64,000 nucleotides of DNA from an uncultured Clostridia bacterium (GCA_947165085.1 CAMUZA010000005.1:1-64000), one strand, 5' to 3'. Counted from the first letter of the stretch, positions 24,609 to 34,223 are shown. A program made the numbers and translations. The notes: generated from the letters alone by a model not told the origin.

Positions 24609-26267
24609 CTATCGCAGCACGACGCTGGTCATCGAGCCGAGGGTGAGCATCGTTCCGTCGAGCGAGGCGTCCTCCTGACCGATGACGGCGGCGATGACGC
24701 TGAACTGCTCGCTTGTCAGCTGGGAAAGGTCTACCGTCTTGGCGGTGAGCGTGGTGTTGTGCAGCACGCAGACCGAGCTGCCGTTCCAGGTGGCGACGAA
24801 GCCGCCCATCTTGGAGTCGGTCACGTTCAGGGCAGTGTAGTCGCCGCGGGCGATCTCCGGATTGGAAAGACGGATCAGAATGAGCTTTTTATAGTAATTC
24901 AGAAGACTGTTCTCGTCGCCCTTCATGCTTTCCACCGTGGCGGTCGTCTGGTTGGAAGCGGCATAGTCGGCGCCGACCGGGTCACGCACCGTATCGCCGT
25001 CGCCCCAGAGCATGGCGAGCCGGCGGTTGGCGTCCGTGTTCGCGCCGCCCCGGGAGCCGCGCATGCCGATCTCCTCGCCGTAGTAGAGGAAGGGCGAGCC
25101 GCTTGAAAGAATGTAGAGATTGGCTGCCATCTGCATCTGCCAGCTGGCAAGGGTCAGATAGCCTGCCGCCCGGTCGGTGTCATGGTTGGCGATGAAGGGC
25201 ACGATCATGGCGTCCGGGTTGCGCGCGTGGATCTCGTCCAGATATTGATCGACATAGGACGTATAGACGTTCACGTTCCCTTTCTTAGCAGTCTCGGCGA
25301 TGAGACCGTTCGTCTGAGAGATGGTGAAGTTAAAGCAGTTCAGGGCGGGGTAGTAAGCGTCGGTCACGCCGTCCGAGTCCCAGACCTCTGCGACGGTGTA
25401 GATCTCCGGGTCGAGCTTCTTCAGCTCGTCGACGTACCATTGCCAAAAGTCGGCGGAACGGGAATTGTCGCCGAAATAGATATATTTGGCGGCGTCGAAA
25501 CGGAAGCCGTCCACGCCCAGATCCAGATAGTATTTCGCCACGTCCAGCACCGCTTGACGCACTTGCTGAGAGTCAAAGTTCAGCTCGGGCATGTAGTCGG
25601 AGAAGTTGCACTCGTACCAGTCGCTCGTGCCGGCAAGAGGGGCAAATCTTCGCCCGGCAGGAGGCGTCTCCCCCTCGTGATAGTAGCAGTAGAAATCATA
25701 CCAGGGATCTTCTGTATTTCCCTCGCGATGGGCGCGGGTGAAATTGCCGAACCACTGATTCAGAGGACCTGTGTGGTTGATGGGAAGATCCAGAATCAGC
25801 TTCACGTTCCGACTGTGGCATGCGTCCGCCAGCGCTTGCAGGTCTTCCGTCGTGCCGAACGCCGGGTCGATCGCATAGTAATCGTTCACGTCATATTTGT
25901 GGTAGGACTGGCTTTTGAAAACGGGCGATAGCCACAGACCCTCTACGCCCAGACTCAGACCCGAGGCGGGATCACCGTCGTTGAGGTAGTCCATCCGGTT
26001 CAGAATGCCTTTCAGATCTCCCACGCCGTCCCCGTCCGAATCGGAGAAGGAGCCGACAAAGATCTCATAGAAGACGCGGTAATTATCCTCCGAGGCGCGG
26101 GCGTTTTTGCATTCGTCTCCGCTGAGGATCACTTCTCCGTCCGCGCTGATTGTGTCCGGCACGGAGGCGTCCGGCGCGGTCGGGGCAGCCGACTCGTCAG
26201 GCTTTGCGCAGGCGCCGAAAGCGAGGAGAATTGCCAGTACAAGGAACAGCGAAAGCAGTCGTTTCAT
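24609..26267 (-). CDS. GH13 alpha-amylase family lipoprotein
   Basis: The 552-residue protein has a lipoprotein signal (MKRLLSLFLVLAILLAFGAC; lipobox AFGAC, cysteine at 20). The GH13 barrel has the usual motifs: LILDLPINH (region I), VDGFRFDAAKYIY with the nucleophile Asp (region II), VAEVWD with the acid/base Glu (region III) and IANHDTDR (region IV). It should cleave alpha-glucans outside the cell, supplying the maltose-type ABC transporter encoded nearby. The ATG at 26267 is preferred to the GTG at 26270, since GGGAGG is then 7 nt away. Confidence 0.93.
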   Translation of the reverse strand: MKRLLSLFLVLAILLAFGACAKPDESAAPTAPDASVPDTISADGEVILSGDECKNARASEDNYRVFYEIFVGSFSDSDGDGVGDLKGILNRMDYLNDGDPASGLSLGVEGLWLSPVFKSQSYHKYDVNDYYAIDPAFGTTEDLQALADACHSRNVKLILDLPINHTGPLNQWFGNFTRAHREGNTEDPWYDFYCYYHEGETPPAGRRFAPLAGTSDWYECNFSDYMPELNFDSQQVRQAVLDVAKYYLDLGVDGFRFDAAKYIYFGDNSRSADFWQWYVDELKKLDPEIYTVAEVWDSDGVTDAYYPALNCFNFTISQTNGLIAETAKKGNVNVYTSYVDQYLDEIHARNPDAMIVPFIANHDTDRAAGYLTLASWQMQMAANLYILSSGSPFLYYGEEIGMRGSRGGANTDANRRLAMLWGDGDTVRDPVGADYAASNQTTATVESMKGDENSLLNYYKKLILIRLSNPEIARGDYTALNVTDSKMGGFVATWNGSSVCVLHNTTLTAKTVDLSQLTSEQFSVIAAVIGQEDASLDGTMLTLGSMTSVVLR

Positions 26268-26343
26268 CACAGCACCTCCCGTGAATATCTGGTTCTATCC
26301 TACCCCCGCCGCGCCGTCCTGTCAACAAAAAAGCCCGCCTGCC

Positions 26344-26371
26344 TTGCATTTTTCTCCCGTTGTGTTATAAT
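26344..26371 (+). promoter_or_regulatory. Promoter placed directly before an ATG
   Basis: TTGCAT (26344-26349), 16 nt, TATAAT (26366-26371). The ATG of the next gene begins at 26379, only 8 nt after the -10 box, so the transcript would be leaderless. Confidence 0.7.
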
Positions 26372-26378
26372 TTTTTGT

Positions 26379-26867
26379 ATGGATAAGATTGAATTGTACC
26401 GGTCGGAGGACCTCCTCCGGCTGACGAAAAAACGGAAAACCTGGCGCGTCGCACTGCTCACCCTCACGGCTCTTGCCCTGGGGGTATGCGTGCTGCTGTG
26501 CTGTCTGGTCAATACGCGAAACGCCGCTCGGATGGAGCTGGCGGTCATTGTCATCAGCATTCTGTCCGGCTGGGTGTTGATCACGCTGCGCTATGAGATG
26601 CTGGTTCTTGTCCGCAGGGAGGCGGAACATACCGCGCATATCCTCGCGGGTCCCCGCGAGACCCGCACCGGTGTTCTCAGCCTTACCCCGGACACCGTGC
26701 GCATCCCCGGCAGCGTGCGGGTGCGGCGGCTGACCCTGCAGGAGGGAACGGACACGCGCCTTTTGAGCGTGGACGTGAACAGGCTGGGCGCGCTGGGAGA
26801 GCTGCCGCGGCGCGTTAGCGTCAGCACCGTCCACAATTTCGTGGTCACCTTGGAGGAAACGCCATGA
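26379..26867 (+). CDS. Small two-TM membrane protein, unknown function
   Basis: The 162-residue protein has two adjacent hydrophobic segments (VALLTLTALALGVCVLLCCL and LAVIVISILSGWVLITL, about 22-70). A basic, beta-rich cytoplasmic tail with ETRTGVLSLTPDTVRIPGS follows. No family is recognised. There is no ribosome site before the ATG; the promoter's -10 box is 8 nt upstream. The stop overlaps the start of the next membrane protein by 4 nt, and both lead into the GH53 gene, so they may serve in polysaccharide use. Confidence 0.75.
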   Translation: MDKIELYRSEDLLRLTKKRKTWRVALLTLTALALGVCVLLCCLVNTRNAARMELAVIVISILSGWVLITLRYEMLVLVRREAEHTAHILAGPRETRTGVLSLTPDTVRIPGSVRVRRLTLQEGTDTRLLSVDVNRLGALGELPRRVSVSTVHNFVVTLEETP

Positions 26868-27409
26868 TCAAACGAATCCTCTCCCGTTTTCCGGTCTATC
26901 TGCTTTGGGCGCTTGCCTCGGTCATCCTCTGGAGCTACGTTTTTTCCTTCATCACCGACGCGAAACCCGCCAGAAAGCTCTCCCTCTACATCAGCATAGA
27001 TCAAATCGAGGAGGTGGAGCTTGCCGCGCGGCTGGAGGAGAAGGGTCTGCCGGACGGGATCCGCATGATCAAGGTGCGCCCCTTTTCCTACGCCATGTTC
27101 AGCGATCAGGACCTTCTCTCGGCGGATCTGTATATCGTCAGAGCCTCGGAGGCGGAGAGCTGGCGAGATTCTTTCCGACCTTTGCCGGACGGCATGGACG
27201 GAGATCTGGAACTGGGGAACGGCGCGCAGGGCATCCGGGTCTATGACGCGGAAACCGGCGTCGGCGTATTTGACGACCTGATCGATTACAGCGCGTCCGG
27301 CGCGGCAGAGGACTGCTACCTCTTTTTCGGGGCGCAGTCGCAGCATACCGAAAGCTGCGACGGCGCGGCGCTGTGGCTTGCCGGGCGTTTTCTGGAGGGA
27401 TCGCATTGA
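26864..27409 (+). CDS. Membrane-anchored extracytoplasmic protein, unknown function
   Basis: The 181-residue protein has one N-terminal hydrophobic helix (YLLWALASVILWSYVFSFIT, about 11-30) and an outside domain containing RKLSLYISIDQIEEVELA and DLYIVRASEAESW, reminiscent of a binding-protein-like lobe. No family is assigned. It is translationally coupled to its upstream partner (ATGA) and overlaps the GH53 gene, whose TTG start lies within its last codons. It is probably part of the same surface or transport machinery. Confidence 0.75.
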   Translation: MIKRILSRFPVYLLWALASVILWSYVFSFITDAKPARKLSLYISIDQIEEVELAARLEEKGLPDGIRMIKVRPFSYAMFSDQDLLSADLYIVRASEAESWRDSFRPLPDGMDGDLELGNGAQGIRVYDAETGVGVFDDLIDYSASGAAEDCYLFFGAQSQHTESCDGAALWLAGRFLEGSH

Positions 27410-28689
27410 AAAAGAACCTTTTGACGCTGCCGCTTCTTTTCACGTTTCTGCTGAGCCTGTGCGCCTGCGCGGCGCCGCCGCAGCTCACGCAGGACGTCGT
27501 CACGTTCCCGTCCGATACGCTCGCCGTGAAGGCGATCTCCGATCTGCCCGAGGATTTTATTCTGGGCATGGATATCTCCTCCGTCCTTTCCGAGGAGGAG
27601 AGCGGCGTCAAATACTATGATTTTGAAGGCAGGGAAACGGATCTCTTCCGGCTGCTGCGTAACTGCGGCATCACGCACGTCCGCGTGCGGGTCTGGAACG
27701 ACCCTTACGACAGCGAGGGTCACGGCTACGGCGGCGGCAACTGCAGTCCGGAACGGGCGGTTGAGATCGGCAGACGTGCCGCCCTGTGCGGACTGAAGCT
27801 CATCGTGGACTTCCACTATTCCGATTTCTGGGCGGATCCCGGAAAACAAACGGTCCCAAAGGCGTGGCGGGGCATGGACGCGATGGAAAAAGCAGAGGCG
27901 ATGTTCAAGTTCACCTGCGAAACGCTGCAGCAGCTCCGATCTGCCGGCGCGGAGGTCGCTATGGTGCAGGTGGGCAACGAGATCAACGGCTTTCTCTGCG
28001 GCGAAACCGACTGGGATCCGATCTGCTATCTGCTGCAGGCGGGCTCCAAAGCCGTGCGGGAGGTGTTCCCGGACGCGCTGGTCGCGGTTCATTTTTCCAA
28101 TCCCGAGCGGAGCGGAGCTTATCGGGAATACGCAAAACACCTTGACGAATACGGCGTGGATTACGACGTATTCGCCTCCTCCTACTATCCGTTCTGGCAT
28201 GGGACGCTCGACAATCTCTCCGCGGTTCTCTCTGACATCGCGGAAACCTATGATAAAAAGGTCATCGTGATGGAAACGTCCTACGCCTACACTGCCGACG
28301 ATACGGACTTCTTTGGCAATACGATCGGTGAAGGCAGCGCGGTTGACCGCCCCTATCCTTACACCGTCCAGGGGCAGGCGGACGCCGTCCGTGACGTGAT
28401 CGACACGACGGTCCATACGAGCGGCGGGATCGGCGTCGTCTACTGGGAGGGCGCGTGGATCAGCGTGGGCGGAGCCTCATGGGAGGAAAACCATGCACTC
28501 TGGGAGCGGTACGGCTCCGGTTGGGCGACCGCCTGTGCCGGCTCCTACGATCCGGAGGACGCGGGCAGATACTACGGCGGCTGCGCGGTGGACAATCAGG
28601 CGTTCTTTGATCCTTCAGGTCATCCGCTGGAGTCGCTCAAACTGTTTTGCCTGCTTCGGAGCGGGAATACGGTCGCTTCCGACCCGTGA
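27406..28689 (+). CDS. GH53 arabinogalactan endo-beta-1,4-galactanase, lipoprotein
   Basis: The 427-residue protein starts with TTG at 27406, chosen because GGAGGG lies 7 nt upstream and the signal peptide begins there (LKKNLLTLPLLFTFLLSLCA with lipobox). The GH53 barrel includes ILGMDISSVLSEEESG, GITHVRVRVWNDPY, the acid/base Glu in VQVGNEINGF (about 190-199) and the nucleophile Glu in VIVMETSYAY (about 286-295). It cleaves beta-1,4-galactan side chains of pectin at the cell surface. It is the last gene of a three-gene overlapping operon. Confidence 0.92.
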   Translation: MKKNLLTLPLLFTFLLSLCACAAPPQLTQDVVTFPSDTLAVKAISDLPEDFILGMDISSVLSEEESGVKYYDFEGRETDLFRLLRNCGITHVRVRVWNDPYDSEGHGYGGGNCSPERAVEIGRRAALCGLKLIVDFHYSDFWADPGKQTVPKAWRGMDAMEKAEAMFKFTCETLQQLRSAGAEVAMVQVGNEINGFLCGETDWDPICYLLQAGSKAVREVFPDALVAVHFSNPERSGAYREYAKHLDEYGVDYDVFASSYYPFWHGTLDNLSAVLSDIAETYDKKVIVMETSYAYTADDTDFFGNTIGEGSAVDRPYPYTVQGQADAVRDVIDTTVHTSGGIGVVYWEGAWISVGGASWEENHALWERYGSGWATACAGSYDPEDAGRYYGGCAVDNQAFFDPSGHPLESLKLFCLLRSGNTVASDP

Positions 28690-28839
28690 CTTTTATTCAA
28701 ACTTAATAAAATCTTAAAATATTGTGATTTCTGAGATAAAGCCGGTGTTTTGACTAAAACACCGGCATATTTCTTCTGTTTCTTTGGTAAAAACGGATAA
28801 AAAACGGGAAAAGGGAGCACGGAATTCCGCGCCTTCCGC

Positions 28840-28868
28840 TTGACATTCCCAAATACAAAAACTATAAT
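28840..28868 (+). promoter_or_regulatory. Consensus promoter of the maltose-type ABC operon
   Basis: TTGACA (28840-28845), 17 nt, TATAAT (28863-28868). It leaves an 87-nt leader before the binding-protein gene. A short GCCGGTGTTTTG inverted pair at 28741-28765 may terminate the upstream operon. Confidence 0.9.
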
Positions 28869-28954
28869 CAATGTTAGGGAGCAGGTTCAGACTTCTGCCT
28901 GACTGCCCGATCAGCCCGGATATTCCGGGATTATAGAATGGAGGTAATAATCCT

Positions 28955-30559
28955 ATGAAGAAAGTCCTTTCTGTCCTTTTGGTCCTTGCCATGCTGTTCA
29001 GCCTGGCTGCCTGCGCAGGCGGCAACGGCGGCGAGAACGCGACGACCCCGAACGGTGAGCCTGCCGGCACGACCCCGAGCGGCGAACCTGCCGCCGGCGA
29101 CCAGCCGCTTGCAGGCACCTATGACATCAAGGTTTGGGTCGCTGAAGCGATCACCGACCTGACCCAGAAGCAGATCGAAGACTTCAATAACACCAACACC
29201 GACGGCATTACGTTTAACGCTACGGTTCAGGCTGTCGGCGAAGACATTGTCGCAACCCAGCTGATCACCGACGTTGAGGCGGCAGGCGACATCTTCATCT
29301 TCGCGCAGGACCAGTTCGCCCGTCTGATCCAGGCCGGCGCGCTTGCCCAGCTCGGCGAAGGCGCTTCCCAGATCGTGAAGGACAACAACACGCCCGAGGC
29401 TGTTGCAGCCGTCACCCTGAACGATGGCCTCTACGGCTATCCTGTCACCGCTGATAACGGCTACTTCATGTACTACGACAAGTCCGTTATCCCCGAAGAA
29501 GACGTTGATTCTCTGGAAAAACTGATTGAAGACTGCGAGAACGCAGGCAAGTTCTTCAGCATGGAGCTCCAGACCTCCGCATGGTATCTGGCGAGCTTTT
29601 TCTTCGCAACCGGCTGCGTCTCCGACTGGACCATCGATGACGACGGTATGGCTACCGCCCTCAACGATACCTTTGATTCCCCCGAGGGTCTCATTGCTGC
29701 CAAAGGCATGAAGAAACTCCTGGATTCCCCGGCGCACTTCAGCTCCTCTCAGGCAAGCGACTTCTCCGCCGGCTCCGCAGTTCTGATCTGCGGCACCTGG
29801 GCGTATGACGACGTCAAGGCGATCCTGGGCGACAACCTGGGCGCTACCGATCTGCCCTCCTTCGAAGTGGACGGCACGGAATACCACATGGGTTCCTTCA
29901 GCGGCTTCAAGCTCATGGGCGTTAAGCCCCAGACCGACGCCGTCAGACAGGCTGCTCTGCACAAGCTGGCGCAGTACCTGACCGGCGAGCAGTGCCAGCT
30001 CGAGCGCTTCAACGAGCGTTCCTGGGGTCCGAGCAACATCGTTGCTCAGCAGGATCCTGCCGTTGCTGCCAACGCAGGCCAGATCGCAATCAATCTGCAG
30101 GCGCCGTATGCCACCCCGCAGGGTCAGATCAGCGGCGCTTGGTGGAACATTGCCAAGGTCATCGCCGATGAAGTCAAGGAAGCGACCGACGAGGCCGGCA
30201 TCCAGGCAGCTCTGACCAACTACAGCCAGAAGTGCAACGCGCTCATCGGCGTGGGCGGCTTCGTGTTCGTCGGCGCGTGGAACGGCTGGGACAATGCGGA
30301 CATGACCCACAAGCTCGCGGAAAGCAACGGCGTGTATACCATCACCATCGACGTTGAAGAAAGCGATTACATGGGCGGCCGTATCGTCACTGCCACCAAC
30401 TGGGATACTGACCACGGCGCTGCGCAGGTCACCACCGGCGCAGATCTGATCGACATGGAAGCCGCGGGCGGCGATAACAACATCGTCTTCCTTGAAGCCG
30501 GCAACTACACCGTCACCTGGACTGAGGCGACCAACGAGATCACGATCGTAAAGAACTAA
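28955..30559 (+). CDS. Maltose-type ABC solute-binding lipoprotein with C-terminal carbohydrate-binding-like domain
   Basis: The 534-residue protein has a lipoprotein signal (MKKVLSVLLVLAMLFSLAAC, lipobox SLAAC). A MalE/MdxE-like two-lobe domain (about 50-420) contains DIKVWVAEAITDLTQKQIED and NGYFMYYDKSVIPEED. An extra beta-sandwich (about 430-534, FVFVGAWNGWDNADMTHKL to NEITIVKN) resembles SusE/SusF or CBM starch-binding modules. MalE proteins normally end at about 400-420 residues, so this is a fusion. It should deliver malto-oligosaccharides to the two permeases downstream. AATGGAGG precedes the start. Confidence 0.9.
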   Translation: MKKVLSVLLVLAMLFSLAACAGGNGGENATTPNGEPAGTTPSGEPAAGDQPLAGTYDIKVWVAEAITDLTQKQIEDFNNTNTDGITFNATVQAVGEDIVATQLITDVEAAGDIFIFAQDQFARLIQAGALAQLGEGASQIVKDNNTPEAVAAVTLNDGLYGYPVTADNGYFMYYDKSVIPEEDVDSLEKLIEDCENAGKFFSMELQTSAWYLASFFFATGCVSDWTIDDDGMATALNDTFDSPEGLIAAKGMKKLLDSPAHFSSSQASDFSAGSAVLICGTWAYDDVKAILGDNLGATDLPSFEVDGTEYHMGSFSGFKLMGVKPQTDAVRQAALHKLAQYLTGEQCQLERFNERSWGPSNIVAQQDPAVAANAGQIAINLQAPYATPQGQISGAWWNIAKVIADEVKEATDEAGIQAALTNYSQKCNALIGVGGFVFVGAWNGWDNADMTHKLAESNGVYTITIDVEESDYMGGRIVTATNWDTDHGAAQVTTGADLIDMEAAGGDNNIVFLEAGNYTVTWTEATNEITIVKN

Positions 30560-30654
30560 CGCATTAGCCATAGCTTTGGCCAAAATATAACTTTGGGCCG
30601 GAGCCAGTATTCCCTGGCTCCGGCTCTGACTTTTTTTCGGAGAGGAGCGTGCTT

Positions 30655-32199
30655 ATGAAGCGTTACAGCGACCTCGAATACCTGCAGCTTTCCAAGTGGA
30701 AGAAGCTCTGTTACCGGCTGGCCTGCTTTTTCCGGTCGATCCCAACGGCGCTGAAAAACCTTGTTCTCGCGGTCGGGCTTTTCTTCAAAAACGCGGCTCT
30801 CGCGGTCGTGCGGGAGTTCAAAGACATCTTCCTCACCTTCAAAGACGGTGACATCCATACGAAGATATCCTATGTATTCATGGGCTGGGGCAGCCTGCGC
30901 AGAGGCCAGATCCTGCGCGGATTGCTGTTTTTCCTCTTTGAGGCGGTCTTTATTTTCTACATGGTGGTATCGGGCGGCTACTGGCTCAGCATGCTGCCTT
31001 CTCTCGGCAAGGTCGGTCCCGGCAAGACCTATGACCCGATTCTTGACACCTACTACTATACGTACAATGACAACTCCTTCAAAATTTTGCTCTACGGCGT
31101 GCTGACGATCTTCTTCATCATCGCCTTTGTCTATACCTGGCGCGTCAATGTGAAGCAGAATAAGATCGCCGAGGACATCCTCAAGAGCGGCAAGCCTCTG
31201 AAGAGCGGCAGGGACGATCTGCGCAGCCTTGTGGACGACAAGTTCCACAAGACCCTGCTTGCGCTTCCTGTTACCGGCATTCTCATCTTCACCGTTCTGC
31301 CGATCGTGTTCATGATCCTCGTGGCGTTTACCAATTACGACGGCTCCCACGACGGCTACATCAACGGATTGTTTGGCTGGCAGGGCTTTGAAAACTTCCG
31401 CACGCTGTTTTCCTGGAAGGGCGCCAACGGTCACTCTTACGCCGCGACCTTCGGGGAGATTCTGACGTGGACGCTGATCTGGGCGGTGTTTGCCACCTTT
31501 ACCAACTACTTCCTCGGCATGTTCGTTGCAATGATGATCAACAAGAGGGGCGTCCGCGTCAAGAAGCTGTGGCGGACGATCCTGGTCATGACGATCGCGA
31601 TTCCGCAGTTCATCTCCCTGCTGTATGTGTCCAAAATGTTCGCCAAAAACGGCATTGTAAACGGCGTGCTGTTAGATTTGGGCTGGATCGATCAGGCGAT
31701 CGATTTCTGGGGCAGCACTGCCCACAACGGACTGCTTGCAAGGGCGCTGGTCATTGTCATCAATATCTGGATCGGCATCCCGTATCTGATGCTGATCGCA
31801 ACCGGCATTCTGATGAACATTCCCTCAGACCTGTACGAATCGGCAAAGATTGACGGCGCTTCCGGCTGGAAGCAGTATACCAAGATCACGCTTCCCTATA
31901 TGCTGTTCATCACGGGGCCATACCTGCTGACCCAGTTTACCAGCAACATGAACAACTTCAACGTGATCTTCCTGCTGACCGGAGGTAAGCCGACCAACAC
32001 TGCTGCGTCCTGGGCATCCGGCAACGTGGGCTACACCGATCTGCTCATCACCTGGCTCTTTAAGATCACCACCGGCGAAGAGGCAAAGTATTATCTGGCG
32101 TCCGTGGTCGGCATCATGGTCTTCGTGGTGGTGGCGCTGATCACGCTCATCGTATACAACCGGCTGCCCTCGGTCAAGAACGAGGAGGACTTCCAATGA
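30655..32199 (+). CDS. Sugar ABC transporter permease, MalF type
   Basis: The 514-residue integral membrane protein has a long N-terminal cytoplasmic and TM region as in MalF. Its C-terminal six-TM binding-protein-dependent transport domain has the EAA loop ESAKIDGASGWKQYTKITLP that contacts the ATPase. The ATG at 30655 is chosen since AGAGGAG is 7 nt away; the GTG at 30649 is too close. It overlaps the MalG-type gene by 4 nt. Confidence 0.92.
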   Translation: MKRYSDLEYLQLSKWKKLCYRLACFFRSIPTALKNLVLAVGLFFKNAALAVVREFKDIFLTFKDGDIHTKISYVFMGWGSLRRGQILRGLLFFLFEAVFIFYMVVSGGYWLSMLPSLGKVGPGKTYDPILDTYYYTYNDNSFKILLYGVLTIFFIIAFVYTWRVNVKQNKIAEDILKSGKPLKSGRDDLRSLVDDKFHKTLLALPVTGILIFTVLPIVFMILVAFTNYDGSHDGYINGLFGWQGFENFRTLFSWKGANGHSYAATFGEILTWTLIWAVFATFTNYFLGMFVAMMINKRGVRVKKLWRTILVMTIAIPQFISLLYVSKMFAKNGIVNGVLLDLGWIDQAIDFWGSTAHNGLLARALVIVINIWIGIPYLMLIATGILMNIPSDLYESAKIDGASGWKQYTKITLPYMLFITGPYLLTQFTSNMNNFNVIFLLTGGKPTNTAASWASGNVGYTDLLITWLFKITTGEEAKYYLASVVGIMVFVVVALITLIVYNRLPSVKNEEDFQ

Positions 32200-33071
32200 A
32201 CGAAAAGAAAAAGATCAGGCGGCACATGGGGCTTCGCGCGAGCAGCGCCATCTCCAACAGCGTGATCCACGTGCTGCTCGTGATCATCAGCATCATCTGG
32301 CTGATCCCCTTTGTCTGCATTGTCCTCCAGTCCTTCCGCTTGGAACTGTCCGGCCCGGTCGGCTATGTGATCCCGAAGAAGTGGGGCTTTGACAACTACG
32401 TTGCTCTGCTGGGCAGAAGCGACTTCAGACAGTGGTATATCAACACCTTTATCATCGCGCTGGTCAACGCCGCCCTGCAAACCGTGATCGTGCTCTGCAT
32501 GAGCTACGCGCTCTCCCGCTTCCGCTTCAAAATGCGCGGCGCGCTGATGCGGCTGATGATGGTCCTCGGTCTGTTCCCCGGCATGCTCACCATGATCATC
32601 CTCTACCGCGTGCTGAAGGATCTGGGTCTGACGGAAGCCAACGCAGTGCCGGGTCTGATCCTTGTATACGTCGCGTCCTCCGGCATGGGCTACTATGTGT
32701 CCAAGGGCTTTTTCGACACGATCCCAAAGTCACTCGACGAAGCGGCAAGAGTCGACGGCGCGACCCGCATGCAGGTGCTTTTCAAGATCATCCTGCCGCT
32801 GGCAAAGCCGATCGTGATCTACACGATCCTGACCGCTTTTATGGCGCCCTGGGGCGACTACGTCTTTGCCCGCTACATATCCTTTGAAAATCCCGTCGGC
32901 ATGAACGTTGCCGTAGGTATGTATAAGTGGCTTACGCTCGATCAGATCAGCAGCAACTACACCATGTTCTGCGCGGGCGGCGTGATCGTCGCCATACCGG
33001 TCACGATCCTGTTCCTGTGCCTCCAGCGCTACTACGTGGAGGGCGTCACCGGCGGCGCCGTCAAGGGCTGA
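32196..33071 (+). CDS. Sugar ABC transporter permease, MalG type
   Basis: The 291-residue protein has six TM segments and the EAA loop DEAARVDGATRMQVLFKIIL (about 180-200). Together with the MalF-type protein it forms the membrane channel for malto-oligosaccharides or a similar sugar. Its length and topology match MalG/MdxG. It is followed 20 nt later by the ATPase gene, giving a complete transporter in one operon. Confidence 0.92.
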   Translation: MNEKKKIRRHMGLRASSAISNSVIHVLLVIISIIWLIPFVCIVLQSFRLELSGPVGYVIPKKWGFDNYVALLGRSDFRQWYINTFIIALVNAALQTVIVLCMSYALSRFRFKMRGALMRLMMVLGLFPGMLTMIILYRVLKDLGLTEANAVPGLILVYVASSGMGYYVSKGFFDTIPKSLDEAARVDGATRMQVLFKIILPLAKPIVIYTILTAFMAPWGDYVFARYISFENPVGMNVAVGMYKWLTLDQISSNYTMFCAGGVIVAIPVTILFLCLQRYYVEGVTGGAVKG

Positions 33072-33091
33072 GAAAGGAAGCGAGAAGAAAG

Positions 33092-34213
33092 ATGGCAAGT
33101 GTAAAACTGACAAACGTAAAGAAAATTTACGATAAAAACGTCGTAGCGGTCCACGACTTCAATCTGGAGATCCATGACAAGGAATTCGTGGTCTTTGTCG
33201 GACCCTCCGGCTGCGGCAAATCCACCACCCTGCGTATGATCGCCGGTCTGGAGGAGATCTCCGACGGTACGATCGAGATCGACGGCGAGGTCGTCAACGA
33301 TCTGCAGCCAAAGGACCGGAACATCGCCATGGTTTTCCAGAACTACGCGCTCTATCCCCACATGACGGTTTACGAAAACATCGCCTTCTCTCTGCGCCTG
33401 CAGAAGGTTCCGGAGGATGAGATCTACGACCGCGTGACCCGCGCCGCCGAGATCCTTGGCATCACCGATTACCTGATGCGCAAGCCCCGCGCGCTATCCG
33501 GCGGTCAGCGGCAGCGCGTCGCCATCGGGCGCGCCATGGTGCGAGACTCCAAGGTGTTCCTGATGGACGAGCCGCTGTCGAATCTGGACGCCAAGCTGCG
33601 CAACCAGATGCGCGCCGAGATCATTCTCCTGCGGCAGAAGCTGGATACCACCTTCGTCTACGTCACCCACGACCAGACCGAGGCGATGACGCTCGGCGAC
33701 CGGATCGTCATCATGAAGGACGGCTACATCCAGCAGGTGGGTACGCCCACCGAGGTCTTTGAGATGCCGAAGAATCTGTTTGTGGCGGGCTTCATCGGCG
33801 CGCCGCAGATGAACTTCATCGAGACCGAGCTGACCGTGGAAAACGGCAGTTACTATGTCAAGCCGTTTGGCGTGAAGCTCCCGGTGGACGGCGAGAAGGG
33901 CACCGCGCTGAAAGCAAAGCAGGCGAAGACCGGACGCATCACACTCGGCGTCCGCCCGGAACACATTACGCTGACGCAAGCCGGCGCGAACGCGATCCCC
34001 TGCACGCTGGAGGTCAACGAGATGATGGGCTCGGAGCTTCATCTGCATGTGTATACCGAGGACGGGACCCGTCTGGTGGTGCGCGTGCCGACCGTCAGTC
34101 TGGACGCGGAGACCCGCAAGGGGCTGGTGGCAGGCGCGAAGGTCCATATTACGTTCGAGGGGAAGGTCATGCACTTCTTTGACCCCGAGAGCACCGAAAA
34201 CCTGCTGAACTGA
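33092..34213 (+). CDS. Sugar ABC transporter ATP-binding protein (MsmK/UgpC/MalK type)
   Basis: The 373-residue ATPase has Walker A GPSGCGKST (about 36-44), Q-loop FQNYALYPHMTV, signature ALSGGQRQR, Walker B VFLMDEPLSNLD and switch histidine in YVTHDQTEA. A C-terminal OB-fold/TOBE domain (about 240-373) is typical of multi-sugar ATPases. The start ATG at 33092 gives the conserved MASVKLTNVKKIYDKNVVAV; the frame extends upstream without homology. Encoding the ATPase in the same operon makes the system self-contained. A terminator follows. Confidence 0.95.
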   Translation: MASVKLTNVKKIYDKNVVAVHDFNLEIHDKEFVVFVGPSGCGKSTTLRMIAGLEEISDGTIEIDGEVVNDLQPKDRNIAMVFQNYALYPHMTVYENIAFSLRLQKVPEDEIYDRVTRAAEILGITDYLMRKPRALSGGQRQRVAIGRAMVRDSKVFLMDEPLSNLDAKLRNQMRAEIILLRQKLDTTFVYVTHDQTEAMTLGDRIVIMKDGYIQQVGTPTEVFEMPKNLFVAGFIGAPQMNFIETELTVENGSYYVKPFGVKLPVDGEKGTALKAKQAKTGRITLGVRPEHITLTQAGANAIPCTLEVNEMMGSELHLHVYTEDGTRLVVRVPTVSLDAETRKGLVAGAKVHITFEGKVMHFFDPESTENLLN

Positions 34214-34223
34214 GCATAAAAAT

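Noticed and set aside
28931-30583. A 550-codon open frame on the minus strand opposite the sugar-binding protein
   Set aside because: It is a shadow of a recognisable lipoprotein gene with promoter, ribosome site and domains on the other strand.
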